Of a DNA stretch of 64,000 nt, positions 1 to 8,376 are shown piece after piece. Position numbers and translations under genes: made by a program. The stretch is taken from the NCBI GenBank assembly GCA_002454045.1, contig DKID01000017.1:5451-69450 (forward strand), given 5' to 3'. This stretch comes from Nitrospina sp. UBA6727. Its GTDB lineage: Bacteria > Nitrospinota > Nitrospinia > Nitrospinales > VA-1. The stretch's first letter is position 1; every line of letters begins with the position of its first letter. The notes under the pieces were generated by a model, which did not search any database, was not told the DNA's origin, and saw only the letters and a list, made by a program, of their open reading frames with translations.

Positions 1-267
1 CCGCGCGGGACCTTCGCGGCAAGCGATGCGCACAAAATCTTCGTGGCAAAGTCCGCGCCCCGTTTCCATCGTATCCTTAACATGCAGTTCCAACGAATCG
101 CCCGCGTCCATCACCGAGGCGATGCCACCCTGCGCATATTTGGTGGCCGACTCCGCCAGCGCGTCCTTGGTGATGATGCCGACCGACCCGAACTTGCAGA
201 CCTTGAGCGCGAACGTCAACCCGGCGACGCCACTGCCAATGATGATGAAATCCTTTTCGATAATCAT
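1..267 (-). CDS. nadB: L-aspartate oxidase, N-terminal part (cut by window edge)
   Basis: The reverse strand is open from an ATG at 267 to the window edge, giving the first 89 residues. The start is an FAD-binding Rossmann motif (IIGSGVAGL, residues 9-17), followed by KYAQGGIASV around residues 43-52, the signature of L-aspartate oxidases. NadB oxidises L-aspartate to iminoaspartate with FAD in the first step of de novo NAD synthesis. nadD, a later NAD gene, lies less than 1 kb away on the other strand. The catalytic centre and C-terminus are outside the window. Fumarate reductase or succinate dehydrogenase flavoproteins share this fold, but the AQGGIA motif favours NadB. Confidence 0.9.
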   Translation of the reverse strand, partial: MIIEKDFIIIGSGVAGLTFALKVCKFGSVGIITKDALAESATKYAQGGIASVMDAGDSLELHVKDTMETGRGLCHEDFVRIACREGPAR

Positions 268-542
268 GCTCGGGTTATATCAAATTACCCCTTAAAAATC
301 AATAGACTAAGTGCGGGGTCAAGACGCCGCCAGGATGACGACGGCGCGTAGTTTTTGTCGCGATGCGCGATGACTCGTGACGACGTGACGGTCACAACGA
401 TGCCGCGCAATTTTTTGTCGCGGCGCGCGATGGTTTCGCGATGGCGCAACGGCGGCGGTGATGACAACGGCGTGATGACGGTGACTGCGGTGGTGGTGAC
501 GGCAACGGCGGGGCGCGGGGAGTTTTCGTCGGCGAAAAACGG
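268..542. repeat. GC-rich intergenic repeat block (GACGGYGACGG family)
   Basis: This gap between nadB and the pilin gene is filled from about 330 by degenerate repeats: runs of GATGACGACGG, GTGACGGTGACTGCGG and a GGGGAGTTTTCGTCGGCG segment near 520. Short ORFs on both strands here translate to Arg/Val/Thr-rich low-complexity sequence and look spurious. The same sequence style recurs in many other gaps of this window, so I treat it as one dispersed repeat family. No promoter or terminator could be assigned confidently. Confidence 0.6.
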
Positions 543-911
543 TTAGCTGATGTTGCCGATGGAGTCTATGCTGTACGTCGTGGCGGTTTCATCGCCGGCG
601 TGGATTGCTGTTGCGACGAATCCTTTTTCCGTTCCGTCGGTGATCGTGATAGTCACGTTGTCCGAAGGGGTCATCGCGACGATTTCCGCCGTGCAAGTTT
701 CCATCCCCGCGTTGTCCGCCCAGTAAGTTTTGCAGGCTTCGTGTAAGTCGCGCAAATCGCTTTTCGCGGCGGACTGATATTTCCGATTTTTGTAGGCGCC
801 GAATTGCGGAAGAGCGATGGCCGCCAAAATACCGATGATCGCGACGATGATCAATAGTTCAATCAGGGCGAACCCTTTTTCTCCTTGAACCCGTCTGAAT
901 TTGGACAACAT
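543..911 (-). CDS. pilA: type IV major pilin-like prepilin
   Basis: The protein has 122 residues with a class III signal: a short basic leader ending in Gly13, a prepilin-peptidase site G/FALIE, Glu at mature position 5 (residue 18) and a hydrophobic helix (residues 14-37, IIVAIIGILAAIALPQF). Cys60 and Cys73 could form a disulfide in the small globular domain. It would be cleaved by PilD and assembled into a type IV pilus or a type II secretion pseudopilus. A GAGG ribosome-binding site lies just upstream of ATG 911. No pilus assembly genes are adjacent, so it is an orphan locus. The C-terminal domain is shorter than in classical PilA, and a minor pilin or pseudopilin is possible. Confidence 0.85.
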   Translation of the reverse strand: MLSKFRRVQGEKGFALIELLIIVAIIGILAAIALPQFGAYKNRKYQSAAKSDLRDLHEACKTYWADNAGMETCTAEIVAMTPSDNVTITITDGTEKGFVATAIHAGDETATTYSIDSIGNIS

Positions 912-1159
912 TTTTTCCTCGCTACAATGAACGGAATAAACTTGCGGTATTAAAATTTCCCGTTTTGATTGCGCAAACTTTTGGATTACGATTTTATCTT
1001 TTCATTGTAACCTCTTTTCGTCGGCGCGTTATAAGTTTTTCTTGTTTGACAAAACTTACGAGTTTGCCGTCGGGAATTTTCAGGGTGATGATGGCGTCGG
1101 TTTCTTGCGCCTCGTTATTTATTGCGGCGTGCAGAAATTTGTGAAACGATTTGTGGAAT

Positions 1160-1852
1160 ATGAATAACGAATTAAAACGAGTGGGTTTGCTGGGCGGAAC
1201 GTTTGACCCCGTCCACAACGGGCATCTGGGTCTCGCCGCGGAGACTATGCGATTATTTAATTTGCAAAAAGTTTTGTTCATCCCGGCCAGTCAGTCTCCG
1301 CACAAACACCATCGCCGTCCCGCCGCCGCGCGCCATCGGGTCGCCATGCTTGAGTTGGCGCTTGCGCAGAAAACCGCGCTGTCCATAGAATTGTTGGAGA
1401 TAGAAAAGGGCGGCGTTTCTTATACGGTCGAAACGATTTTTCAGTTGCGGGAAAGGTATCCCGATTGGGAACTTTTTCTAATTCTAGGCGCCGATGCTTT
1501 CATGGTGATGGACACTTGGAAAAGTTACGCAGATATATTCAAACTTTGCCACGTGTTGGTCGGCACGCGGGCTGATGTAAAACTAAAACTTCCGGACAAA
1601 CTTTGGCAAACGCTTGGGCTTGAAAAAACTCCGCGAAAAAAAAATAACGGGCAACTGCCGACGACTTTGAATCTCGCCGCGGGGAAAACTTTGCGGCTGT
1701 ACCAAATTTCACCGCAAGATATTTCGTCCAGCGAAATTCGGCATCGGGTGCAAGTTGGAAAGGAAATCAAAAATTTGTTGCCCGCCGCGGTGGATCGTTA
1801 TATCATCGCGCATCAACTATACCGGGCCGAGTCTCCCCCAATCATGGTTTGA
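1160..1852 (+). CDS. nadD: nicotinate-nucleotide adenylyltransferase
   Basis: The protein has 230 residues. It transfers AMP from ATP to nicotinate mononucleotide to make deamido-NAD, the penultimate NAD step. The N-terminus holds the nucleotidyltransferase motif GGTFDPVHNGHL (residues 12-23, with the H/HxGH catalytic histidines), and the C-terminal part has ISSSEIRHR, the family's SxxxxR motif. An in-frame TTG lies nine bases upstream, but ATG 1160 puts the conserved LLGGTFDP at the usual distance from the start. It is followed by rsfS in the same direction, the common nadD-rsfS pairing, with only a short repeat between them. Confidence 0.95.
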   Translation: MNNELKRVGLLGGTFDPVHNGHLGLAAETMRLFNLQKVLFIPASQSPHKHHRRPAAARHRVAMLELALAQKTALSIELLEIEKGGVSYTVETIFQLRERYPDWELFLILGADAFMVMDTWKSYADIFKLCHVLVGTRADVKLKLPDKLWQTLGLEKTPRKKNNGQLPTTLNLAAGKTLRLYQISPQDISSSEIRHRVQVGKEIKNLLPAAVDRYIIAHQLYRAESPPIMV

Positions 1853-1909
1853 CGGTGACGAACTTGTGGCGATGGCGGCGCGCGGTTTTTGTCGCGGTGA
1901 CGAACTTGT
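1853..1909 (+). repeat. 15-bp direct repeat in the nadD-rsfS gap
   Basis: CGGTGACGAACTTGT occurs at 1853-1867 and again at 1895-1909, separated by GGCGATGGCGGCGCGCGG-type sequence. The second copy ends directly before the rsfS ATG, so it occupies the place where a ribosome-binding site would be expected. The composition matches the GC-rich intergenic repeat family elsewhere in the window. Confidence 0.65.
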
Positions 1910-1910
1910 A

Positions 1911-2264
1911 ATGGAAAAACGCTTAAACACTCTTCAACAGTTAGCCGTTGATTCCGCCGAAGATAAAAAGGCTTTCGGCATCCTCCTCCTGGACCTGCGC
2001 AACCGTTCGGACCTTACAGATTTTTTTATGATTTGCAGCGGGAACTCCGAGGTTCACGTCCAATCTATTGTGGACGCCATCCTCGATAAGTGTTGCCGGA
2101 ACCAACACAAACCTTTGGCGGTGGAAGGTTATTCGGGAGGCTCCTGGGTGGTGGTGGATTTAGGCGATTTAATCGTGCATGTTTTTCATAAAGAAGCCCG
2201 CCTTCACTACGACCTCGAACGTTTATGGGGCGATGTTCCTGTCATCAAAGCAGTGGGGCAATAA
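1911..2264 (+). CDS. rsfS: ribosomal silencing factor RsfS
   Basis: The protein has 117 residues and the RsfS/Iojap fold throughout: DLRNRSDLTDFFMICSG in the first half, EGYSGGSWVVVDLGDLIVHVF in the second, ending with the YDLERLWGD box. It binds ribosomal protein uL14 and blocks subunit joining when nutrients are short. The frame is open further upstream through the nadD 3' end, but ATG 1911 gives the normal family length. No convincing Shine-Dalgarno is visible because a repeat copy precedes the start. Co-transcription with nadD is likely. Confidence 0.93.
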   Translation: MEKRLNTLQQLAVDSAEDKKAFGILLLDLRNRSDLTDFFMICSGNSEVHVQSIVDAILDKCCRNQHKPLAVEGYSGGSWVVVDLGDLIVHVFHKEARLHYDLERLWGDVPVIKAVGQ

Positions 2265-2322
2265 AATCCCCCGTTCATTTTAACCGCGGCGGTGGAAAAA
2301 AATCCGTTGCGGAGGATTAAGC

Positions 2323-3528
2323 GTGTCATTGAAACAAATCATCGTCTTTCTAGTTTTCGCGTTGCTCTCCACTTACACGGCGTTCCTAAATCCTCACGAT
2401 TCGGTAGTTCACATCACGCAAAACTATTCGTTGAAGTTGCCCACCATCTTGCTGTTACTAGGTTCTATCCTTATCGGCGTGGTCGTCGCGGGTTTCCTGA
2501 TTTGGACTTTTAATTTCAGAAAAGTGTTGGTTCGTTGGAAAGCCGGTTTTAAGAATGAGCGGATAGAAAAAAAGAATCGCAAAGCCGAAGCATTATTTCA
2601 AACGGGGAAAAATCTTTTCGTCTGCGGAAAGACCGACCGGGCAATCATCGAAAAGGTTCTCGATATGTCTCCCGAACATGTCGGCGCGCTCGACTTGATG
2701 GGTCGAACTTTGAACGCCATGGACAAATACGAGCAAGCAGAAATTTTTTACGAGAAAGCCCTCGCACTCGACCCGCAAAACATTCACGCGCTCTACGGTT
2801 TGGCGCATACCTATTCAAAGACCGATCGGCAAAGCGAAGAGATCGCCCTCTTGCAGAAAATACAAAGGATGAATCCGGGGACCGCCGGCCCCGTGTTGCG
2901 TCTTCGCGACATTTATGTGCAACAGAAAGACTGGAAAAAAGTATGCCCGTTGCAAAAAAAAGTTTTGCCTTTGTTGCGCGATAAGAACGAGGAATGGGAA
3001 AAAGAGCGCGCCAATCTCGGGCAATTCTTTTTCAAACTCGGCGAGCAATACTTGCGAGAAAATTACCGCGACGCCGCCATCGCCACGTTCAAGGAGGCTC
3101 TCCGCGCTTCTGAAAAATGCCTGCCCGCCTACTTGTCCCTAGGCGACGTCTATTTGGAATCTGGCAAACAAAAGCACGCGTTAAAAATTTGGCAAACCGG
3201 GTTTCAAAAAACCGGCCATCACGCCTGCTTGGTGCGTTCACAAATCGCCATCAGAGATTCCGAAAATTATCAGGAACTTTTGCGCACTTATGAAGAATCT
3301 TTGGAAACATCGGAGGAACGATCTTTGCTCGTGCTTTTATTATCTACGTTTTATTTGGAGCATGGGTTGGAAGAAAAAGCGCGGCAACTTCTGCAGAGCA
3401 ACGCACCGGAATATCCACTGCTTCATTCCTTGTTGCTGGAAAATTCCCGGCACGCCGGCAACCGCAACCGCGGCGAGCGTTTCGACTTGACCCGCAACGC
3501 AATATTCGCCCTTGCACGCCAGACGTGA
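2323..3528 (+). CDS. LapA/LapB-like membrane-anchored TPR protein
   Basis: The protein has 401 residues and starts at GTG 2323 behind a clear GGAGG (2311-2315). Two hydrophobic segments (about residues 5-22 and 38-63) followed by a basic amphipathic stretch resemble the LapA (DUF1049) hairpin. From about residue 85 to 370 there are tetratricopeptide repeats, for example YEQAEIFYEKALALDPQN and AYLSLGDVYLESGKQKHAL. In enterobacteria LapA and LapB are separate proteins that tune LPS synthesis through FtsH and LpxC. Here both parts seem fused. The C-terminal rubredoxin-like CxxC metal site of LapB is absent, so equivalence of function is inference. Confidence 0.7.
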   Translation: MSLKQIIVFLVFALLSTYTAFLNPHDSVVHITQNYSLKLPTILLLLGSILIGVVVAGFLIWTFNFRKVLVRWKAGFKNERIEKKNRKAEALFQTGKNLFVCGKTDRAIIEKVLDMSPEHVGALDLMGRTLNAMDKYEQAEIFYEKALALDPQNIHALYGLAHTYSKTDRQSEEIALLQKIQRMNPGTAGPVLRLRDIYVQQKDWKKVCPLQKKVLPLLRDKNEEWEKERANLGQFFFKLGEQYLRENYRDAAIATFKEALRASEKCLPAYLSLGDVYLESGKQKHALKIWQTGFQKTGHHACLVRSQIAIRDSENYQELLRTYEESLETSEERSLLVLLLSTFYLEHGLEEKARQLLQSNAPEYPLLHSLLLENSRHAGNRNRGERFDLTRNAIFALARQT

Positions 3529-3603
3529 TCGGCGACCGTTGCGAGGAATAAAATTTTCTGTCGGGCGCGAAGGAGAGTTTGTTTTCCTGCGGGTTTGTCG
3601 CGA

Positions 3604-4431
3604 CTACACTGCGATTAAAGGAGTGGGATGATTCTGCTCGGCGACGATCATTTCCGTCGCGTCGTCCCGCCCCAACGCTTGCCGCGCGGTGATGCGGGCT
3701 AGTTCCGGATGGTTGTTGGTTTCGCTCATGTGCATCAACACGACGAGGCGCAACCCGGAATGTTTAACGGTGGCCAACATTTCGCCGCAGGCTTCGTTGG
3801 AAAGATGCCCGACATCACTCCTAATTCTTTTTTTGGTGACCCATGGATAGGGACCGGCGTCCAGCATTTCCACATCGTGATTGGACTCGATGAGCAAGGC
3901 GTCAAGTTTTTGCAGTTTCCCCGCGACCGCCGCCGTCACCTTTCCTAAATCGGTAGCGAGACCCAAGCGCAGTCCTCGATAATGAATGACGAACGCCACC
4001 GACTCTTCCGCGTCGTGGGGAGTAGCGTAAGGTTCCACGACCAACCCGTCGAAGTCAACAGGTTGTCCGGCGCGAATCCGAAAGAAGCCGGGAAGTTTTC
4101 CCAAGCAATGTTGCGCTCTGTCGTAAGTTCCTTCCGTGGTGTAGAGGGGGAGTTGATGTTTCCGCAAAAGCGGACCCATGCCGCGGATGTGGTCGGAGTG
4201 TTCGTGCGTGGCAAACACCGCGTCCAATTTATTCAGCGACCGACCGATGTGAGCCATGCGCTGGGAGAGTTTTTTTTCGCTCAAGCCGGCGTCAATCAAA
4301 ACACATTTTCCGCCGGCCTCAATGTAAACCGAATTGCCGCCACTACCACTGGACAGCACGGAGAATTTCAAGTGCGGGCGCGGGCGGGCGGGGCTTGTAG
4401 CCAATGTGTCTGTACCTTCATAGTCGGACAA
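3604..4431 (-). CDS. MBL-fold metallo-hydrolase, WalJ/YycJ type
   Basis: The protein has 275 residues in the metallo-beta-lactamase fold. The N-terminal strand SVLSSGSGGNSVYIE is typical of the YycJ/WalJ branch, HEHSDH near residues 76-81 is the metal site, and a later ESNHD and distal His residues complete the fold. Family members are putative 5'-3' exonucleases or phosphodiesterases whose role is not settled outside Firmicutes. The frame offers no ATG before the conserved domain. TTG 4431, with GGAAA about ten bases upstream, is the most upstream reasonable start, and a TTG ten codons later is an alternative. It is transcribed away from the 1.2-kb island. Confidence 0.82.
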   Translation of the reverse strand: MSDYEGTDTLATSPARPRPHLKFSVLSSGSGGNSVYIEAGGKCVLIDAGLSEKKLSQRMAHIGRSLNKLDAVFATHEHSDHIRGMGPLLRKHQLPLYTTEGTYDRAQHCLGKLPGFFRIRAGQPVDFDGLVVEPYATPHDAEESVAFVIHYRGLRLGLATDLGKVTAAVAGKLQKLDALLIESNHDVEMLDAGPYPWVTKKRIRSDVGHLSNEACGEMLATVKHSGLRLVVLMHMSETNNHPELARITARQALGRDDATEMIVAEQNHPTPLIAV

Positions 4432-4554
4432 GTGTCGTTGTGTTTCCAGATGAGGTTTATAATTTTACTACCGCGACCGTTGCCACGATAACGAGCAACG
4501 ACCGACGAAAATTCTAACACAGAAACACCCAACGCTTTCATCGGTCAACTGTTG

Positions 4555-5280
4555 TTAGCGCATGCGGTTCGCATGAGCAATTTGAACTGCCGACGACCAC
4601 TCATTGCTCCGCTTGAGATTCTTGGCGATAACGAGCAAGTCTCGGTCGGGTGCTAACGGCACACTATGAAATGTCTGTCCCGTCTTACGCCTGTCAACCT
4701 TGATATCAAGCACGTACCGTCCGCAATAGACTTTGTAGTAATTAATCCCTTCGAATCGTTTGCGGATCGGGTCCATCGAGAAATGTCCAAGGCTCTCATC
4801 GTCCCATCGAGCTATACATACTGAGTAGAGTTCCTCGTTGCCAGCATCACCGCTTAGGAGAATCTTGCGTAACGCTGGTTCATGTGGTCCAAGATTAACC
4901 TTGGCGAATACTGGGTGACTTGATGCATCAGCACGCCAAAGGACGGATAGAGCAAAAAGTTTCATGTGCCTATAGTTCACATCAGGCAGTCGCCAAGCAA
5001 GAACCTCGCCCTCATCTCTAATGGGCTCAAACTTATCGAAGTGTTGAAGCAAGGTGCGGGATGCGTAGTTGTCCCAGGGTCCGAAGATATCCTCTCCCTC
5101 CCGAGTGACAATACTCTGGTCATAAATGCCGATTGGCATCTTTTTAGGATATACACCCGGGGCGTTTGTTTCGAGTTTCAGTGGACCCGCATTCTGTTCT
5201 GGTAACTTGTAGAACGCCCGAGGCACTACGTGGGACTTAATCGCTTTGCCATGGAATCCAGTAAGCTTGCATGTAAACAT
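4555..5280 (-). CDS. HNH-like hypothetical protein
   Basis: The protein has 241 residues starting at ATG 5280, with AGGGG nine bases upstream. A longer frame adds only seven residues. The N-terminus CKLTGFHGKAIKSHVVPRAF resembles the start of HNH-type zinc-finger nucleases (CxLC...KSHxIP), but the second cysteine of the usual CxxC pair is Thr here. The KSHVVP His could be a metal or catalytic residue. The rest is not recognised and holds scattered Cys, Asp and Trp residues. With its membrane-protein neighbour it forms an AT-richer insert between two housekeeping genes, which suggests horizontal acquisition. A nuclease role is a weak inference. Confidence 0.6.
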   Translation of the reverse strand: MFTCKLTGFHGKAIKSHVVPRAFYKLPEQNAGPLKLETNAPGVYPKKMPIGIYDQSIVTREGEDIFGPWDNYASRTLLQHFDKFEPIRDEGEVLAWRLPDVNYRHMKLFALSVLWRADASSHPVFAKVNLGPHEPALRKILLSGDAGNEELYSVCIARWDDESLGHFSMDPIRKRFEGINYYKVYCGRYVLDIKVDRRKTGQTFHSVPLAPDRDLLVIAKNLKRSNEWSSAVQIAHANRMR

Positions 5281-5361
5281 TGCACTAACCCCTAGCCACA
5301 AAACCCACGCAGGCTACACTTCTTGCAGCCAGAGTAAACTTGAGCAACCTGCTATATGTAT

Positions 5362-5697
5362 TCATCGGTTCCATAACCAAGCGGATATCTTCTTAGCCTT
5401 AATAAGCACGATAGAGGAGTAGGTAAATAGTATCACCCAATAAAAAACAACAGCGTGCTCATGATCAATGTGGTTATCAGCAATGCCCCGAATTAATCCG
5501 TAAATAATTGAGTAATCAACTCTAAAAATATAGTCCCAGTTCCACGATCCAAGGAACAACTCCTTGCAGTTAAGAAAAAGTACCACAAAGTATATGATTG
5601 CTATGAAATATACTTCTTTCGGTGAGTGAGCTTTAATCTTTTCTAGCATAGATATCAATTTACGTATCCTCCCAGTACTAGCATATGATGTGAACAT
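5362..5697 (-). CDS. small AT-rich putative membrane protein
   Basis: The protein has about 111 residues from ATG 5697. The best ribosome-binding site, GGGAGG, instead precedes an in-frame TTG at 5658 by nine bases and would give a 98-residue protein. Two hydrophobic segments are visible, around YFIAIIYFVVLFLNC and VVFYWVILFTYSSIVLI, joined by a Trp/Tyr-rich loop containing a His-rich stretch (DNHIDHEHA). No family is recognised. Base composition is clearly lower in GC than in the flanking aroB and WalJ-type genes. It shares strand and island with the HNH-like gene, so the two may have arrived together. Confidence 0.5.
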   Translation of the reverse strand: MFTSYASTGRIRKLISMLEKIKAHSPKEVYFIAIIYFVVLFLNCKELFLGSWNWDYIFRVDYSIIYGLIRGIADNHIDHEHAVVFYWVILFTYSSIVLIKAKKISAWLWNR

Positions 5698-5774
5698 AGT
5701 ACCGTCTTTCAACTAACAAATCGTATCTGTACGACCCGCGGGATTTAGGAGCACCAATTTTTTAAATCACCTTC

Positions 5775-6845
5775 TCAAAGTACTTTTAAAATTTCTGCTT
5801 CCGGGATGTGGTCGACGATTTCTATGGAACCGATTTTTTTTACTAGAACAAATTTTATTTTGTGGTCGGTGGTTTTTTTGTCATGGTACAAAGATTCAAT
5901 CACCGCGGCGGAATCCAATTCTGGCATCTCAATCGGCAGGCCTAGTTTTTTCAGCAGAGCCCCCAGGCGCTTTGGAACATCTTTCGAACATTTCCCCATT
6001 GAACAAGATAGTTCCGCGGCACGCACCATTCCTATTGCCACCGCCTCCCCATGCGTGAAGCGGGAATAGTCTGTCAACGATTCGATGGCGTGACCTAAAG
6101 TGTGCCCGAAGTTAAGAATCATCCGGTAATGAATTTCCCGCTCATCTTTTTCGATCACCGCCGACTTTATGGCGCAGGAAGTCTCGACGATATGGGAAAG
6201 ACATTCGTGATCGCGGTTGAGAATTTTCTTGTCGTGGGTTTCCAAAAATTCAAAAAGCTTGGCGTCGGATATGACTCCATATTTTACAATCTCCGCCAGC
6301 CCCGCTCGGTATTCTTTCGGCGACAGCGTTTTGAGAGTTTCCAAATCCGCCACCACCATGCGTGGTTGATAAAACGCTCCGATTATATTTTTTCCTTTGG
6401 GATGATTGACCGCGGTTTTCCCGCCGACGCTACTGTCAACTTGGGAAAGCAAAGTGGTGGGCATTTGCATGAAAGGAATTCCCCGCTGGTAAGTGGCTGC
6501 GACGAAGCCCGCCAAATCTCCAATCACTCCGCCGCCTAAAGCGACTAAGGCGGATTTTCTATCGCACTGCAATTCCAACAGACGGTCGTATAATTTTTCT
6601 GCCTGGCTCAGATTTTTGGCGGACTCGCCTTCTGGAACTTCGATGATGTCGGTCGCCCACCCTTGCGCGACGAAACTGGCTGCCACCTCTTCGCCGTAGA
6701 GACGGTTGATGGAGGGATGCGTGACGACCACAACCCGGCTGGGATTAAGGACGGTCTTGAGAAACTCGCCGCCGCGGTTTCTAATTCCGCTGCCGATGAG
6801 AATGTCATAACTTCTTTTGCCGAGGTCGATGGTTAGGCGTTGCAT
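5775..6845 (-). CDS. aroB: 3-dehydroquinate synthase
   Basis: The protein has 356 residues, the normal family length. AroB converts DAHP to 3-dehydroquinate in the second shikimate step, using NAD and a divalent metal. Visible motifs are LGGGVIGDLAGFVAATYQRG (NAD-binding loop), PTTLLSQVDSSVGGKTAVN (substrate site) and NFGHTLGHAIE with GEAVAIGM (metal-binding Glu and His residues). Shikimate output feeds aromatic amino acids and, through chorismate, the menaquinone route represented here by mqnA. No other aro gene is adjacent. ATG 6845 is followed directly by conserved sequence. Confidence 0.96.
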   Translation of the reverse strand: MQRLTIDLGKRSYDILIGSGIRNRGGEFLKTVLNPSRVVVVTHPSINRLYGEEVAASFVAQGWATDIIEVPEGESAKNLSQAEKLYDRLLELQCDRKSALVALGGGVIGDLAGFVAATYQRGIPFMQMPTTLLSQVDSSVGGKTAVNHPKGKNIIGAFYQPRMVVADLETLKTLSPKEYRAGLAEIVKYGVISDAKLFEFLETHDKKILNRDHECLSHIVETSCAIKSAVIEKDEREIHYRMILNFGHTLGHAIESLTDYSRFTHGEAVAIGMVRAAELSCSMGKCSKDVPKRLGALLKKLGLPIEMPELDSAAVIESLYHDKKTTDHKIKFVLVKKIGSIEIVDHIPEAEILKVL

Positions 6846-7041
6846 ATTTTTATTTTAGGATTTTGTATTTCCGTTGCGGAGTTAAATTTTTTCTGGTTTG
6901 CTTTGCGACTTGTGCATCGCTCGGCTTCGTTCGTCATTCTAGCGCCCCGGAAAGGAACTGGCAAGAGTCCGCGGTTTCATGCTCGTCGTGGTGGAAATGT
7001 CGGTTGCAAAGATCGCGCGATTCCCTTACAGTTTCTGCATC

Positions 7042-8376
7042 ATGAAGCAAGTCTATTTGAATACTTTTGGTTGTCAGATGAACGTCGCCGACACGGACAG
7101 GATGGAACTCGTCCTGTTTCATTCTGGCTATCAGCGGACTTTGGAAAAAGAGGACGCGGATTTGATTCTTGTCAACACTTGTTCAATTCGGGAAAAGGCG
7201 GAGCAAAAAACATTTTCTCTGTTCGGCGGTTTGAGGTCTCTAAAAGTTTCCAACCCGGATTTGATTTTGGGCTTGACCGGATGCCTCGGTCAGCAGGAAG
7301 GGGAACAACTTCTCAAGCGCATGCCGTATTTAGATTTCGTGATGGGCCCCGACCAAGTGGAAGGAATCGCCCAAGCCGTGGACCGGGTGCGGAGCACGGG
7401 CGAACCTTTTGTCTGGACCGGCTTTGATCACGGAAAAGTTTATTCCATTCCCGAACTGTCCGATGACTTGCCGCGGGCTCCCGGTCCCAGCGCGTTTGTG
7501 AACATCATCAAAGGTTGCGACAAGTTTTGTACTTTTTGCGTTGTTCCGTTTACTCGCGGGAGGGAAAAGTCACGGGAGCCGGAAGAACTGTTCGGAGAAA
7601 TCCGTCATCTAGTAAATCGCGGCGCGAAAGAAATTATATTGCTGGGGCAAAACGTGAACTCTTACGGCAAGCGGGGATTGAAGAACGCCATGCCGTTTCA
7701 CGAACTTTTGTACCGTGTCGCGGAAATTCCTGGGCTGCAAAGATTACGGTTCACCACCAGCCATCCAAACGATTTCACCCGCGAGACCATCCGCGCTTAT
7801 CGGGACTTGGACATGCTGATGAATCATCTGCATCTTCCGGTTCAGAGCGGAAACAACCGAGTGCTTAAAGCCATGCGCAGAGACCACACCATAGAAGAAT
7901 ATTTGGATTTGCTTGCGGAACTAAAATCAGCGGTTCCGGACATCTCTCTCTCCACCGACATCATTGTTGGTTTCCCCGGCGAAACCGATGAAGATTTTGA
8001 GGACACGCTAAAAGTTATGGAAGAAGTCGGCTACAGTAGTAGTTTCATGTTTGCTTACAGTCCGAGACCCGGAACCCCGGCGAGTGAGTTGCCCGACTCG
8101 GTTCCCGACGAAACTAAAAAGCGCAGACTTCAAGAAACCATTTCTCTGCAAAGTCGGCGGACCGAACAACGGGGACAATCTTTCGTCGGTAAAAATGTTG
8201 CAGTTCTAATCGAAGGCAAGTCTTCAAAGCCTGGCTACATTTTCAAGGGGAGAAATCCACAATACTGGAATGTAAATATACGGGGCGGGGAAAGCCTATT
8301 GAGGGCTGGCGCAACGGCGCATGTGCAAGTCGAACAAGTTTCGGGACATTCCCTCAACGGCAGAGCGATCCTCTAA
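7042..8376 (+). CDS. miaB: tRNA-2-methylthio-N6-isopentenyladenosine synthase
   Basis: The protein has 444 residues from ATG 7042. It is a radical-SAM methylthiotransferase that thiolates and methylates i6A37 of tRNAs. Domains run N-terminal UPF0004 (YLNTFGCQMN, VNTCSIREKA and LTGCLGQQE supply three Cys for the auxiliary cluster), radical SAM (CDKFCTFCVVPFTRGRE, the CxxxCxxC cluster) and a C-terminal TRAM domain. The frame extends 21 codons upstream, but those residues are not family-like, and MKQVYLNTFGCQMN matches the usual start. Its last four bases overlap the end of the convergent unknown gene. Confidence 0.95.
   Translation: MKQVYLNTFGCQMNVADTDRMELVLFHSGYQRTLEKEDADLILVNTCSIREKAEQKTFSLFGGLRSLKVSNPDLILGLTGCLGQQEGEQLLKRMPYLDFVMGPDQVEGIAQAVDRVRSTGEPFVWTGFDHGKVYSIPELSDDLPRAPGPSAFVNIIKGCDKFCTFCVVPFTRGREKSREPEELFGEIRHLVNRGAKEIILLGQNVNSYGKRGLKNAMPFHELLYRVAEIPGLQRLRFTTSHPNDFTRETIRAYRDLDMLMNHLHLPVQSGNNRVLKAMRRDHTIEEYLDLLAELKSAVPDISLSTDIIVGFPGETDEDFEDTLKVMEEVGYSSSFMFAYSPRPGTPASELPDSVPDETKKRRLQETISLQSRRTEQRGQSFVGKNVAVLIEGKSSKPGYIFKGRNPQYWNVNIRGGESLLRAGATAHVQVEQVSGHSLNGRAIL

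Noticed and set aside
268..542. CRISPR-like array
   Set aside because: The repeats are degenerate, irregularly spaced and lack unique spacers of constant length.
994..1281. 95-residue minus-strand ORF upstream of the pilin gene
   Set aside because: Its end (TLKIPDGKLVSFVKQEKL) looks protein-like, but the first half is antisense to nadD and there is no start with a ribosome-binding site. It could be a decayed gene end, but the evidence is too weak.
4555..5697. Toxin-antitoxin pair
   Set aside because: The gene sizes and 81-base gap do not fit a typical pair, and no toxin or antitoxin fold is recognisable.
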